64,000 nucleotides of DNA from Phaeobacter italicus (GTDB lineage Bacteria; Pseudomonadota; Alphaproteobacteria; Rhodobacterales; Rhodobacteraceae): the NCBI RefSeq assembly GCF_001258055.1, contig NZ_CVRM01000011.1:248001-312000 (forward strand), written 5' to 3'. A program made the position numbers and the translations under genes. Of the stretch, positions 46,807-54,769 are shown piece by piece; the first letter of the stretch is position 1, and each line of letters begins with the position of its first letter. The notes beneath the pieces were generated by a model that saw only the letters and a program-made list of their open reading frames with translations, did not search any database and was not told where the DNA came from.

Positions 46807-46904
46807 AGACGCGAATGTGCCCGCGCCTGTCCCTGTCAGTGCCATGGGTTCGGACAAGCGCCGCGTAACAGCCCGGAGAGCCGTCAGTGCCTCGCGCTCT
46901 CCGC

Positions 46905-46942
46905 CGCCGCTGCACCCGCCCGGTGCGGCGGCGATTTCTTTG
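46905..46942 (+). terminator. Terminator of the chemoreceptor gene
   Basis: CGCCGCTGCACC at 46905-46916 pairs with GGTGCGGCGGCG at 46922-46933 (one wobble) and ATTTCTTTG follows. Confidence 0.7.
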
Positions 46943-47063
46943 TGAGGGGCGGATAGAAACTGATCACGATCAAAGAGGAAGAGGGCAAAGCGTGATTTCT
47001 GGACCCAGAAGGTGTCCGGTCAGGTGGTCGGACAGGTGCAGATATCAAGATACGGAGTTCTCC

Positions 47064-47246
47064 ATGATCCGCCTCGCCTCTATTCTTTATTCCCTGATCG
47101 GCAGCAGCATGGCCGGTGCCGCCGTCATTGCGGTTCTGGTGGCAGGCTACCTGACAGTGCCCGCCATCCTTGCGGCAGCGGCGGCTGGTGCGGTGGTGGC
47201 GATGCCGGTGGCCTATCTTGTCGCGCGCAGGCTTTATCAGGGCTGA
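47064..47246 (+). CDS. Small two-helix membrane protein (often mislabelled CTP synthetase)
   Basis: A 60-residue protein that is almost entirely hydrophobic: MIRLASILYSLIGSSMAGAAVIAVLVAGYL, then a Pro and a second helix ending VAYLVARRLYQG. ACGGAG precedes the ATG. Short roseobacter proteins of this type carry the annotation CTP synthetase in databases, but nothing here resembles PyrG. Function unknown. Confidence 0.75.
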   Translation: MIRLASILYSLIGSSMAGAAVIAVLVAGYLTVPAILAAAAAGAVVAMPVAYLVARRLYQG

Positions 47247-47250
47247 CAGC

Positions 47251-48024
47251 TCAGGCGTCGAAAAAGCTGCGCGCTGTCGCAACAAAGGCGCGCGGGTTTT
47301 CTGCGTGCAGCCAATGGCCACTGTCAGGCAGTTTGGCGAAATGAGACTGGCTGAACATCGCCTTGATGATGGGGCGGTGTTCCGCCAGCACATAGTCCGA
47401 ATTGGCCCCCGACAGAAACAGGGTCGGACCCTCAAACACTGGCGGTGATCCGGCTTTGGTCAGATCGGGAAAGCCCATGACCAGTGGCATGTCCCGTTCC
47501 AGCGTATCCAGGTTCAGTCGCCAGCGTTTGTTCGGCAGATCCAGGGATTGGGTGAAAAAGCTCTGCAGCGCTTTCTCGACCCCTTGCCGGGCCAATTGCT
47601 CTTCCGCGTCAGAGCGGCGCTCAACCTGGTTGAGATCGACACCGCGCATGGCGTGGATGAACTGAATCTGGCTGTGGCTGTATTGAACCGGGGCAATGTC
47701 AGCAACCAGGAGACGACGCAGCAGATCGGGGTGTTGCAGGGCCAAAGTCATGGAGGCCTTGCCGCCCATGGAATGCCCGATCAGGTCAACAGGGCCACCC
47801 TCTGCCGCGATCACCTCGGCCAGGTCCGCAGCCATGTCGCTGTAGCTGTGGCTGTCTGTCCACGGGCTGTCGCCGTGGTTTCGCATGTCGACGGCGATAA
47901 CCTGTCGATCATCACAAAGCCGCTTGGCAATGGCCCCCCAGTTGCGCGCAGACCCATAAAGCCCATGGGCGATCATCAAAGTGGGTTTGTCGGTCGGGGC
48001 ACCATGGCGGAGGATGTTCAGCAT
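47251..48024 (-). CDS. Alpha/beta-fold hydrolase (YbfF-like esterase)
   Basis: A 257-residue hydrolase. LMIAHGLYGSARNW carries the oxyanion HG, VDLIGHSMGGKASMTLAL the nucleophile elbow (GHSMGG), and LPDSGHWLHAENP the catalytic His. It resembles the YbfF group of small carboxyl/acyl-CoA esterases. The substrate is not known. AAGG precedes ATG 48024. It converges on the small membrane protein gene with 4 bases between stops. Confidence 0.88.
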   Translation of the reverse strand: MLNILRHGAPTDKPTLMIAHGLYGSARNWGAIAKRLCDDRQVIAVDMRNHGDSPWTDSHSYSDMAADLAEVIAAEGGPVDLIGHSMGGKASMTLALQHPDLLRRLLVADIAPVQYSHSQIQFIHAMRGVDLNQVERRSDAEEQLARQGVEKALQSFFTQSLDLPNKRWRLNLDTLERDMPLVMGFPDLTKAGSPPVFEGPTLFLSGANSDYVLAEHRPIIKAMFSQSHFAKLPDSGHWLHAENPRAFVATARSFFDA

Positions 48025-48214
48025 GGCCTTTTGATAGCTTCGCCTGTCAGGCTTCGCCAGCCCCATTGCCGGATTGGATGGCACAAAGGTGCCGGTGGGG
48101 GAGGTGAACCTCACCATCGGGATTGAGGCTCTGCGTGGTGGTCCCTATGCTTGGGGCAACACAAACCGCCCTTTGGGGTGAAAGACCGTCACCCAAACGC
48201 AGGCAGGCAGCGCG

Positions 48215-48580
48215 ATGGCAGATACACTCATTCACAAGATTGCAGAGCTGCGCGAGCTGTTGAAAGACCGTGAACATGCAGGCGGGGATCTTGCGCTCGC
48301 ACTGAAACGCGCTCGCCGCCGCCTGCCGCGCCGCATTTACCGGCTCGGGCAGGAGTTGGCAGCGGTGCAACCCCTGTTGGAGCATCCAAAGCTGCGCATG
48401 ACTGTCGAAGAGGCAAAGCTCTCGCGTTCGGCGGATGAGGTCATCAAACACCTGAAATCCATCGACCTCGCGGATCGACGTCGGGGGCGGGTGCTGGATA
48501 TCTTTGCAAGCATGGCCTTTGCGTTGATTGTGGTCGCTGTGCTGCTGATTGTTGTCCTGCGCTGGCGCGGATTTGTTTGA
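48215..48580 (+). CDS. Hypothetical membrane-anchored protein
   Basis: A 121-residue protein. The first 95 residues are charged and helical (several Leu/Ala/Arg heptads, e.g. DLALALKRARRRLPRRIYRL), suggesting a coiled coil. One transmembrane helix, IFASMAFALIVVAVLLIVVLRW, lies at the C-terminus, so it is a tail-anchored topology with the bulk in the cytoplasm. No family is recognised. It is upstream of the TetR-PspA-YiaAB block in the same direction and may belong with it. Confidence 0.65.
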   Translation: MADTLIHKIAELRELLKDREHAGGDLALALKRARRRLPRRIYRLGQELAAVQPLLEHPKLRMTVEEAKLSRSADEVIKHLKSIDLADRRRGRVLDIFASMAFALIVVAVLLIVVLRWRGFV

Positions 48581-48619
48581 ACACGGCCCCTCTTTCGCTT
48601 CCCGCTGGGTCCCGGTATC

Positions 48620-48634
48620 TTGAACGTGGTTCAA
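48620..48634. promoter_or_regulatory. TetR-type operator upstream of the tetR gene
   Basis: TTGAACGTGGTTCAA is a perfect inverted repeat with a 3-base centre, 20 bases before the regulator start at 48654. The same TGAAC-N3-GTTCA occurs three times after the gene. Confidence 0.75.
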
Positions 48635-48653
48635 GTGTGAAGGGGCAGACCAA

Positions 48654-49241
48654 ATGGCGAGCAAGGCCGAAATCCGCAAGCAGGAGCTGCGCGACAAATT
48701 GATCGTCGCGGCCCAGGTCCGCATTCGCCGTGACGGGGCAGGTGCCCTGCGCGCCCGCGATCTTGCGGCTGATGCGGGCTGTGCTGTCGGCGCCATCTAC
48801 AACGCATTTGATGATATGAACGCCATCGTCATGGCGGTGAACGGGCGAACCTTTCAAGCGCTGGGGCAGGCCGTTCGCCAATCTCTTGACGGGGCAGAGG
48901 CGGCTGCACCAACCAGGCGGTTGATCCTGATGAGCAATGCGTATTTGGCGTTTGCGGCTGAAAATACCCGGTTGTGGCGCGCCTTGTTCGACGTGCAGGC
49001 GGAGGAGGCCGAGGTCCCGGACTGGTACCGCGCTGCTCTTGATGATCTGTTTTCCAACATCGCGGCGCCGGTCGCAGAGATTTATCCCGATAAAGCCCCC
49101 GAAGACCTCGTGCTTATGGTCCGGGCGTTGTTCTCGGCGGTGCATGGAATCGTGCTTCTCGGGCTGGAAAACCGCATCTCAGGTGTGCCGGTGGATCAGA
49201 TCGAGCGAATGATTTCCGAGGTATTATCGCGGCTTACATGA
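48654..49241 (+). CDS. TetR/AcrR-family regulator
   Basis: A 195-residue repressor. The helix-turn-helix is in GAGALRARDLAADAGCAVGAIYNAFDDMNAIV (about 28-60). The C-terminal ligand domain contains FAAENTRLWRALFDVQ and is of the WHG-type. Four matching palindromes surround the gene: one in its own promoter and three before pspA, so it autoregulates and probably represses the downstream PspA gene. The inducer is unknown, perhaps a membrane-active compound. Confidence 0.9.
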   Translation: MASKAEIRKQELRDKLIVAAQVRIRRDGAGALRARDLAADAGCAVGAIYNAFDDMNAIVMAVNGRTFQALGQAVRQSLDGAEAAAPTRRLILMSNAYLAFAAENTRLWRALFDVQAEEAEVPDWYRAALDDLFSNIAAPVAEIYPDKAPEDLVLMVRALFSAVHGIVLLGLENRISGVPVDQIERMISEVLSRLT

Positions 49242-49246
49242 TTTCC

Positions 49247-49317
49247 TGAACGTCGTTCAAAAAAATTCTTGAACGCTGTTCATGATTTCCTTATACCAAG
49301 TTTATGAACGATGTTCA
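49247..49317. promoter_or_regulatory. Three TetR-type operators and promoter upstream of pspA
   Basis: TGAAC-N3-GTTCA occurs at 49247-49259, 49270-49282 and 49305-49317. A promoter fits between them: TTGAAC at 49269-49274, 17-base spacer, TATACC at 49292-49297. The second site covers the -35 and the third covers the region just after the start of transcription. Confidence 0.8.
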
Positions 49318-49334
49318 CGGATTTGGAGGAAGCT

Positions 49335-50012
49335 ATGTTTGCAACGATTAAGACATTGATCCGAGGGGTCGACGCCCGCGCCGAAGAGCGGTTGACCGAC
49401 GCATATGCGATAGAGTTGATCGATCAGAAAATCCGCAGCGGCGAGGCCGATCTGACCCGCGCGAAACAGGCGCTGGCCGGCTTGATCCAGAAGTCCCGAA
49501 TGGAGAGCCGCCAGTTGGAGGCGGTCGCGGCGCGGATCAGCGATCTGACGGAGCGGGCACAGGCGGCTCTTGCGCAGGACCGCCAGGATCTGGCGCAGGC
49601 TGCGGCCACGGCCATTGCAGAGCTGGAAAATGAGCATGTCACGCGCCGCCGCACTGTCGACATGCTGGAACAGCGCAGTCTGCAGCTGCGCCAATCCGTA
49701 GAGGCCAGCCATCGCCGGTTGATCGACCTGAAACAAGGCGCAGTTGCCGCGCGGGCCACCCGTAGGGCGCAGGGCGCGCATGTTGGACTGGTGCGGGGCG
49801 CGGCTGCGGGCGACACGCTGGGGGAGGCGGAGGCGCTGATCAACCGGGTGATGTCTGCCGAGGATCCGTTTGAACAAAGCGAAATCTTGAAAGACATCGA
49901 AGCCGGTCTGAGCCACGGCACGGTGGCGGACGATCTGGCGGATGCGGGCTTTGGCGCGCCGACACGCAGTACAGCCGCTGATGTTCTGGCGCGGCTGACG
50001 CCAAAGAGCTGA
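49335..50012 (+). CDS. PspA/IM30-family membrane stress protein
   Basis: A 225-residue, almost entirely helical coiled-coil protein. MFATIKTLIRGVDARAEERL is the amphipathic N-terminal helix that binds membranes, and long heptad helices follow (ISDLTERAQAALAQ and AIAELENEHV). PspA proteins form ESCRT-III-like oligomers that protect a leaky inner membrane. GGAGG precedes ATG 49335. Here control by a TetR regulator replaces the sigma-54/PspF system of enterics. YiaAB follows 77 bases later. Confidence 0.88.
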   Translation: MFATIKTLIRGVDARAEERLTDAYAIELIDQKIRSGEADLTRAKQALAGLIQKSRMESRQLEAVAARISDLTERAQAALAQDRQDLAQAAATAIAELENEHVTRRRTVDMLEQRSLQLRQSVEASHRRLIDLKQGAVAARATRRAQGAHVGLVRGAAAGDTLGEAEALINRVMSAEDPFEQSEILKDIEAGLSHGTVADDLADAGFGAPTRSTAADVLARLTPKS

Positions 50013-50089
50013 CACAGCGCATGCGCCAGAATCCGGCGCAAGTTTTTTAATCATTTGAAAAATCACGACGACCAACGGGGAGAGACCCA

Positions 50090-50374
50090 ATGACCAATGC
50101 ACGCAATGACAACAACCTGATTATCACCCTCAACGTGGCCGGTGTGGCCGTGGCTTACGGCATGCTGGGGATTTCGCTCTGGCTCTCTACCGAGGTGCCG
50201 CTGGCGACCAAGGGGTTCTGGGGCATGGGGATCATGCTGTTGACGCTGAGCCTGATCAACCTTGTCAAATATCGCTTCGACATCCGCTCCAGTGAAGACC
50301 GCATCCGCCGCATCGAAGAAGCGCGAAATGAAAAGATGCTGGAAGAGGCGCTGACTGACAGCAAACCCCTCTGA
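50090..50374 (+). CDS. YiaA/YiaB-family inner membrane protein
   Basis: A 94-residue protein with the yiaAB two-helix domain: NLIITLNVAGVAVAYGMLGISLWL and WGMGIMLLTLSLINLVKYRFD. A charged C-terminal helix follows. It is in the same transcription unit as the PspA gene, so a membrane-stress role is likely. A long perfect terminator ends the unit. Confidence 0.88.
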   Translation: MTNARNDNNLIITLNVAGVAVAYGMLGISLWLSTEVPLATKGFWGMGIMLLTLSLINLVKYRFDIRSSEDRIRRIEEARNEKMLEEALTDSKPL

Positions 50375-50408
50375 TCCGCACACGCGCCCATGACTGGCTC
50401 ATAAATGA

Positions 50409-50446
50409 AAACCGCCGCGAAGGGTGCTTCGCGGCGGTTTGTTTTT
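50409..50446 (+). terminator. Rho-independent terminator of the pspA-yiaAB unit
   Basis: AAACCGCCGCGAAG at 50409-50422 pairs perfectly with CTTCGCGGCGGTTT at 50427-50440 around GGTG, followed by GTTTTT. Its left-hand A-run lets it serve the convergent glyA gene too. Confidence 0.92.
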
Positions 50447-50462
50447 CAAAGTCGGCTTCGAC

Positions 50463-51761
50463 TTACAGGTTCGGATACAGCGGGAAGCGGGCGCAGAGAG
50501 CTGCCACTTTTCCACGTACAGAGGCTTCGGCCTCTGCGTTGCCGTCCGGACCGTTTGCAGCCAGGCCATCGACCACTTCGATGATCAGGTCCGCGATTTC
50601 GCGGAATTCTGCTTCACCAAAGCCACGGGTGGTGCCCGCCGGTGTGCCCAGACGGATGCCCGAGGTCACAGTGGGCTTTTCCGGGTCAAACGGGATGCCG
50701 TTCTTGTTGGTGGTGATGTGAGCGCGGCCCAGAGCAGCGTCCACGATGTTGCCGGTCACGCCCTTGGGGCGCAGGTCGACCAGAAGAACGTGGGTGTCGG
50801 TGCCACCGGTCACGATGTCCAGACCGCCTTTGATCAGCTGGTCTGCCAGAGCCACGGCATTTGCACGCACCTGCTTCTGGTACTCTTTGAACTCGGGACG
50901 CAGTGCTTCGCCAAAGGCTGCTGCCTTACCAGCGATGACGTGCATCAGCGGGCCGCCCTGGATGCCGGGGAAGATCGCGGAGTTGAACTTTTTCGCCAGT
51001 GCTTCGTCGTTGGTGAGGATCATACCACCGCGCGGACCACGCAGGGTCTTGTGGGTGGTGGTGGTCGCAACATGAGCGTGCGGGAAGGGCGAGGGGTGCT
51101 CGCCTGCGGCAACCAGACCAGCGATGTGGGCCATGTCGACCAGCAGATAGGCGCCAACGCTGTCGGCAATCTCGCGGAACTTGGCAAAGTCGATCTGACG
51201 CGGGATGGCCGAGCCGCCAGCGATGATCAGGGCAGGCTTGTGCTCGTTTGCCAGTTCCTGGATCTGGTCATAGTCGATCAGGTTGTCTTCGCGGCGCACA
51301 CCGTAGTGAACGGCGTTGAACCATTTGCCGGACTGGTTGGGACGTGCGCCGTGGGTCAGGTGACCACCTGCGGACAGGTCCATACCCAGAATGGTGTCGC
51401 CGGGCTGGATCAGCGCCTGGAAAACACCCTGGTTGGCCTGCGAGCCGGAGTTCGGCTGGACGTTGGCGAATTCACAGCCAAACAGCTGCTTGGCGCGGTC
51501 GATGGCCAGGTTCTCGGCAACGTCGACGTACTGGCAACCGCCATAGTAGCGGCGACCCGGGTAGCCTTCGGCGTATTTGTTGGTCAGAACCGAGCCCTGC
51601 GCTTCCATCACGGCGGCAGAGACGATATTCTCGGAGGCGATCAGCTCGATTTCATCGCGCTGGCGGCCAAGTTCGTTGGTGATCGAGCCGAACAGTTCCG
51701 GATCGCGATCAGCGAGGGATTGGGTGAAAAAACCGGGGTCGCGGGAGGTGGTCTCGGTCAT
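50463..51761 (-). CDS. glyA: Serine hydroxymethyltransferase
   Basis: A 432-residue PLP enzyme that converts serine and tetrahydrofolate to glycine and methylenetetrahydrofolate, the substrate of Met[50 protein letters not shown] and the PLP lysine in [14 protein letters not shown] are all present, so it is full length. GGAG precedes the start. It is divergent from nadK and converges on the PspA unit. Confidence 0.96.
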   Translation of the reverse strand: MTETTSRDPGFFTQSLADRDPELFGSITNELGRQRDEIELIASENIVSAAVMEAQGSVLTNKYAEGYPGRRYYGGCQYVDVAENLAIDRAKQLFGCEFANVQPNSGSQANQGVFQALIQPGDTILGMDLSAGGHLTHGARPNQSGKWFNAVHYGVRREDNLIDYDQIQELANEHKPALIIAGGSAIPRQIDFAKFREIADSVGAYLLVDMAHIAGLVAAGEHPSPFPHAHVATTTTHKTLRGPRGGMILTNDEALAKKFNSAIFPGIQGGPLMHVIAGKAAAFGEALRPEFKEYQKQVRANAVALADQLIKGGLDIVTGGTDTHVLLVDLRPKGVTGNIVDAALGRAHITTNKNGIPFDPEKPTVTSGIRLGTPAGTTRGFGEAEFREIADLIIEVVDGLAANGPDGNAEAEASVRGKVAALCARFPLYPNL

Positions 51762-51930
51762 GCTGGCTCCGTCAGTGTAGGTGTTCCATTTGTGAGATTT
51801 CCTATCGGAAACACTTTCGCGCTGAAAGCCCGGAATGCGACGAATCCCCTGCTCAGAACGGCAAGACTGGCATTCCCGGGAAAGCTATGATTGTTTCGGA
51901 ACGAATTGGGTAACTCCGGAAACAGATTTG

Positions 51931-52692
51931 ATGAGCATTAGAATCGCCTTTCTGGCCAGCCGCGCACCGGTGGCGCAGACTGCAAAAACCGCGATGGTTT
52001 CCCGATATGGAAATGTGGCCAAGGAAGAGGCAGAGGTGATCGTGGCCCTTGGCGGCGATGGCTTCATGCTGGATACGCTGCATGACACCATCGATCTGGA
52101 TGCTCCGGTTTATGGAATGAACCGCGGAACCATCGGCTTTCTGATGAATGAATATAGCGAAAGCGGCCTGATCGCGCGGTTGGAGGCGGCGGAAGAAGAA
52201 ATCATCAATCCGCTGTCGATGCGTGCGATGGATGCAGAGGGGCGGGTGCATCGGGCTCTTGCAATCAACGAAGTGTCACTGCTGCGGGCGGGTCCACAGG
52301 CGGCCAAGCTGAAGATTTCCGTGGATGACCGGGAGCGTATGGCAGAATTGGTCTGCGACGGGGCCTTGGTGTCTACGCCTGCGGGGTCTACCGCCTATAA
52401 CTACTCCGCTCATGGGCCGATCCTGCCCATCGGATCGGATGTTCTGGCATTGACGGCGATTGCCGCTTTTCGTCCGCGACGCTGGCGCGGGGCATTGCTG
52501 CCCAGCAATGCGACCGTGCGTTTCGATGTTCTGGAACCTGACAAGCGGCCCGTGATGGCGGATGCGGATTCTGTTTCCTTCCCGAATGTGGTGCGCGTTG
52601 AAATCTCGACCCAGAAAAAGATCCGCCACAAGATCCTGTTTGACCCCGGCCACGGGCTGGAGGAACGGCTGATTTCCGAACAGTTCACCTGA
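51931..52692 (+). CDS. nadK: NAD kinase
   Basis: A 253-residue kinase that makes NADP from NAD with ATP. VALGGDGFMLDTLH is the GGDG motif, YGMNRGTIGFLMNE the NE/D-type second block, and STPAGSTAYNYSAHGPILPIGS the conserved substrate loop. ATG 51931 is chosen because homologues start at MSIRIAFLAS; the upstream extension is not conserved. Confidence 0.95.
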   Translation: MSIRIAFLASRAPVAQTAKTAMVSRYGNVAKEEAEVIVALGGDGFMLDTLHDTIDLDAPVYGMNRGTIGFLMNEYSESGLIARLEAAEEEIINPLSMRAMDAEGRVHRALAINEVSLLRAGPQAAKLKISVDDRERMAELVCDGALVSTPAGSTAYNYSAHGPILPIGSDVLALTAIAAFRPRRWRGALLPSNATVRFDVLEPDKRPVMADADSVSFPNVVRVEISTQKKIRHKILFDPGHGLEERLISEQFT

Positions 52693-53201
52693 TAACCACT
52701 TGGGGATTTAGGGGCTTTTCAGGTTTTTGGTGACAAAACGGCCGATTTGTGCGATATTAGAACTCTAGAACAGGCCGATGCCAGCGGTGACAGCCAAAGG
52801 GCATTGCGTCTCCACAACGTGAGGCGCCGCGATCTACCGGGATGGCCATCGGCCGCTTATTTTAAAGCACCTACGTTTTTACATGAACCGGACTGCGCCC
52901 CCTTATCGGGGACGTCGTTTTCACCCAAATTGCGGCCTCTGCCGGGGTTCTGAGGCCGCGTGGCTTTGGGGATGTTTGTGAACGAGTTTCCGGTTGTTTC
53001 GGAAAGTCCGGGGGCGGCGCGGCCGATCCCCGGGTTTTCGTGCAGCCTTATCTGAAGTCTGCCGTCAGTGAAGACGGTTCGCTGTGCATCTGCGATGCGG
53101 CAGCGACCTTTCAGCGTGTCTCACCCCGATTGGTTTCATTTCTCGGGCGGGCCCGTCGGATATGGGCCAGGGGCTAAGGCAGGGGCTCAGGCAGGGCGCG
53201 G
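52693..53201. other. Intergenic region, possible untranslated RNA
   Basis: About 510 bases. GCGGCCTC at 52932-52939 pairs perfectly with GAGGCCGC at 52952-52959, and a smaller CCCC-TTAT-CGGGG hairpin precedes it near 52900. GGCCGAT recurs several times at 52740-52860. No protein frame is credible. A small RNA is possible, but no known family is recognised. Confidence 0.35.
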
Positions 53202-54641
53202 TCACCCGCGGTCGGCCATCTTCTTCCACAGGACATCACACATGCGCCCGATTCGTGATTCGATGGCTTGGCAGGCATCGACGGCCAGATCTTCGCGCCA
53301 GCGCGGGGCGGCAATCTGTACGTTGATGGGCTGTGGTCCGTTGGGCAGCTCTGCCAATCGGGCCGGGACGGAGGCCGCAGGCAGGCCGAGGAAATTCATC
53401 GCATAGGAATAGACCGCGCAGCCCAAAACCTCATGCACGCCCTCTGCCCCTTCTGTATCGCGGTCTGGCTTGAAGAAGGGCTGTGGCAGGAAAGGGGTCA
53501 GAACCAGCGGGTAATCCTGCATGAACAGGGACCACTCGCGCGCGTAATGTGTGCGCTTGGCCTTCATCTGCAGCAGTTCCTGACCGGCGAAGGGGGGGAA
53601 TTCCTCGAAGTAGACCGAAAAGATGTCACGCACGGTCTGGGAGCCGGCCGCGTCGATATCGGACTTCATCAGCGCATAGACTTCACCCATCAAGGCGCGG
53701 TAGCCCGTCCGCCCGGCATCGAAGACATCTGGCAGCTGGATCTCCTCAACCAGATAACCCGCATCCACGAGCGCTGCGCGGGCGTCTTCCAGCGCGGCGT
53801 CCACCTGAGGGTGGAGGTCATAGCCATAGGTCTCCTTGGAAAAGGCAACCCGGATAGGCCCAGCGACGGCTTCACCGCGCCACGGCATCGGAACATGAAA
53901 CGGATCACGCGGATCGGTCGCGATCAGACTGGGCATCGCCAGATGCAAATCCTGCGCTGTGCGGGTGATGAGGCCCTGCACAGACATGTTCTGCGCCAGA
54001 ATGCCCCGTTCGGCAGACTGACTGGGGTTCCATGCAGGCACACGCCCCAGACCCGGTTTTACCGTGACAGCCCCGTTTGCGGCGGCCGGAAACCGGAGAG
54101 AGCCGCCAATATCATTCCCGTGGGCCAGCGCACCAATCCCCGCCATCACGGCCGCACCAGCACCGCCGGAGGAGCCGCCGGGAGAGATGTGTCGGCCCCA
54201 CGGATTATGGGTGCGGCCATGGAGCGGGTTGTCAGTATCTGCGCGAAAGGAAAACTCGGGCGTATTGGTACGGCCAATGACGACTGCGCCGGCATCCTGC
54301 AGGTTCTTTACCACCGGCGCATCATCTGGCGCGATCAGATCCTTTAGCGCGCTGACGCCGTTTGAGGTCGCATGTCCGGCCTGATCAATGTTGATCTTGA
54401 TGGTGACGGGAACACCGTGCAGGGGGCCGGGCGTGGCGCCATTTTTGCGCGCCAAATCGAGATTTCGGGCGCGTTCCAGTGCCTCGCTGCTCAGGTCTTC
54501 CACGACGGCGTTCAGGTCGGGATTGATCTCTGCCATGCGCTTGATGGAGGCGGTAACAGCATCCTCTGCCGTCAGATCCCCTGCGCGTGTCCGTGCTGCC
54601 AGATCTGTCCCGCTCAGGCGCCAAATTTCGGTCTCTGTCAT
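53202..54641 (-). CDS. Amidase (amidase-signature family)
   Basis: A 479-residue hydrolase with the Ser-cisSer-Lys triad: Lys in VPVTIKINID, the cis-Ser in SPGGSSGGAGAAV and the nucleophilic Ser in GNDIGGSLRFPAA. The NTPEFSFRADTDNPLHGRTHNPW region is typical. These enzymes hydrolyse amides such as indoleacetamide or aliphatic amides. GatA is excluded by length, N-terminus and lack of gatB/C. It is transcribed alone; a terminator of the prpE gene lies just upstream. Confidence 0.88.
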   Translation of the reverse strand: MTETEIWRLSGTDLAARTRAGDLTAEDAVTASIKRMAEINPDLNAVVEDLSSEALERARNLDLARKNGATPGPLHGVPVTIKINIDQAGHATSNGVSALKDLIAPDDAPVVKNLQDAGAVVIGRTNTPEFSFRADTDNPLHGRTHNPWGRHISPGGSSGGAGAAVMAGIGALAHGNDIGGSLRFPAAANGAVTVKPGLGRVPAWNPSQSAERGILAQNMSVQGLITRTAQDLHLAMPSLIATDPRDPFHVPMPWRGEAVAGPIRVAFSKETYGYDLHPQVDAALEDARAALVDAGYLVEEIQLPDVFDAGRTGYRALMGEVYALMKSDIDAAGSQTVRDIFSVYFEEFPPFAGQELLQMKAKRTHYAREWSLFMQDYPLVLTPFLPQPFFKPDRDTEGAEGVHEVLGCAVYSYAMNFLGLPAASVPARLAELPNGPQPINVQIAAPRWREDLAVDACQAIESRIGRMCDVLWKKMADRG

Positions 54642-54713
54642 GATGATGCCTCCCTGATGGCAGGGTAGGCAGGCAAGTCAGAGTTGCAAGAGAAACCGGG
54701 CGGCACAAACGGC

Positions 54714-54744
54714 AAAAAACAGGCTCCGCCTTGCGGGGAGCCTG
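54714..54744 (-). terminator. Terminator of prpE
   Basis: CAGGCTCC at 54720-54727 pairs with GGAGCCTG at 54737-54744. On the minus strand a TTTTTT run follows the hairpin. Confidence 0.8.
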
Positions 54745-54769
54745 CAGTTGGTGGGGAGGATAAGGGGGA

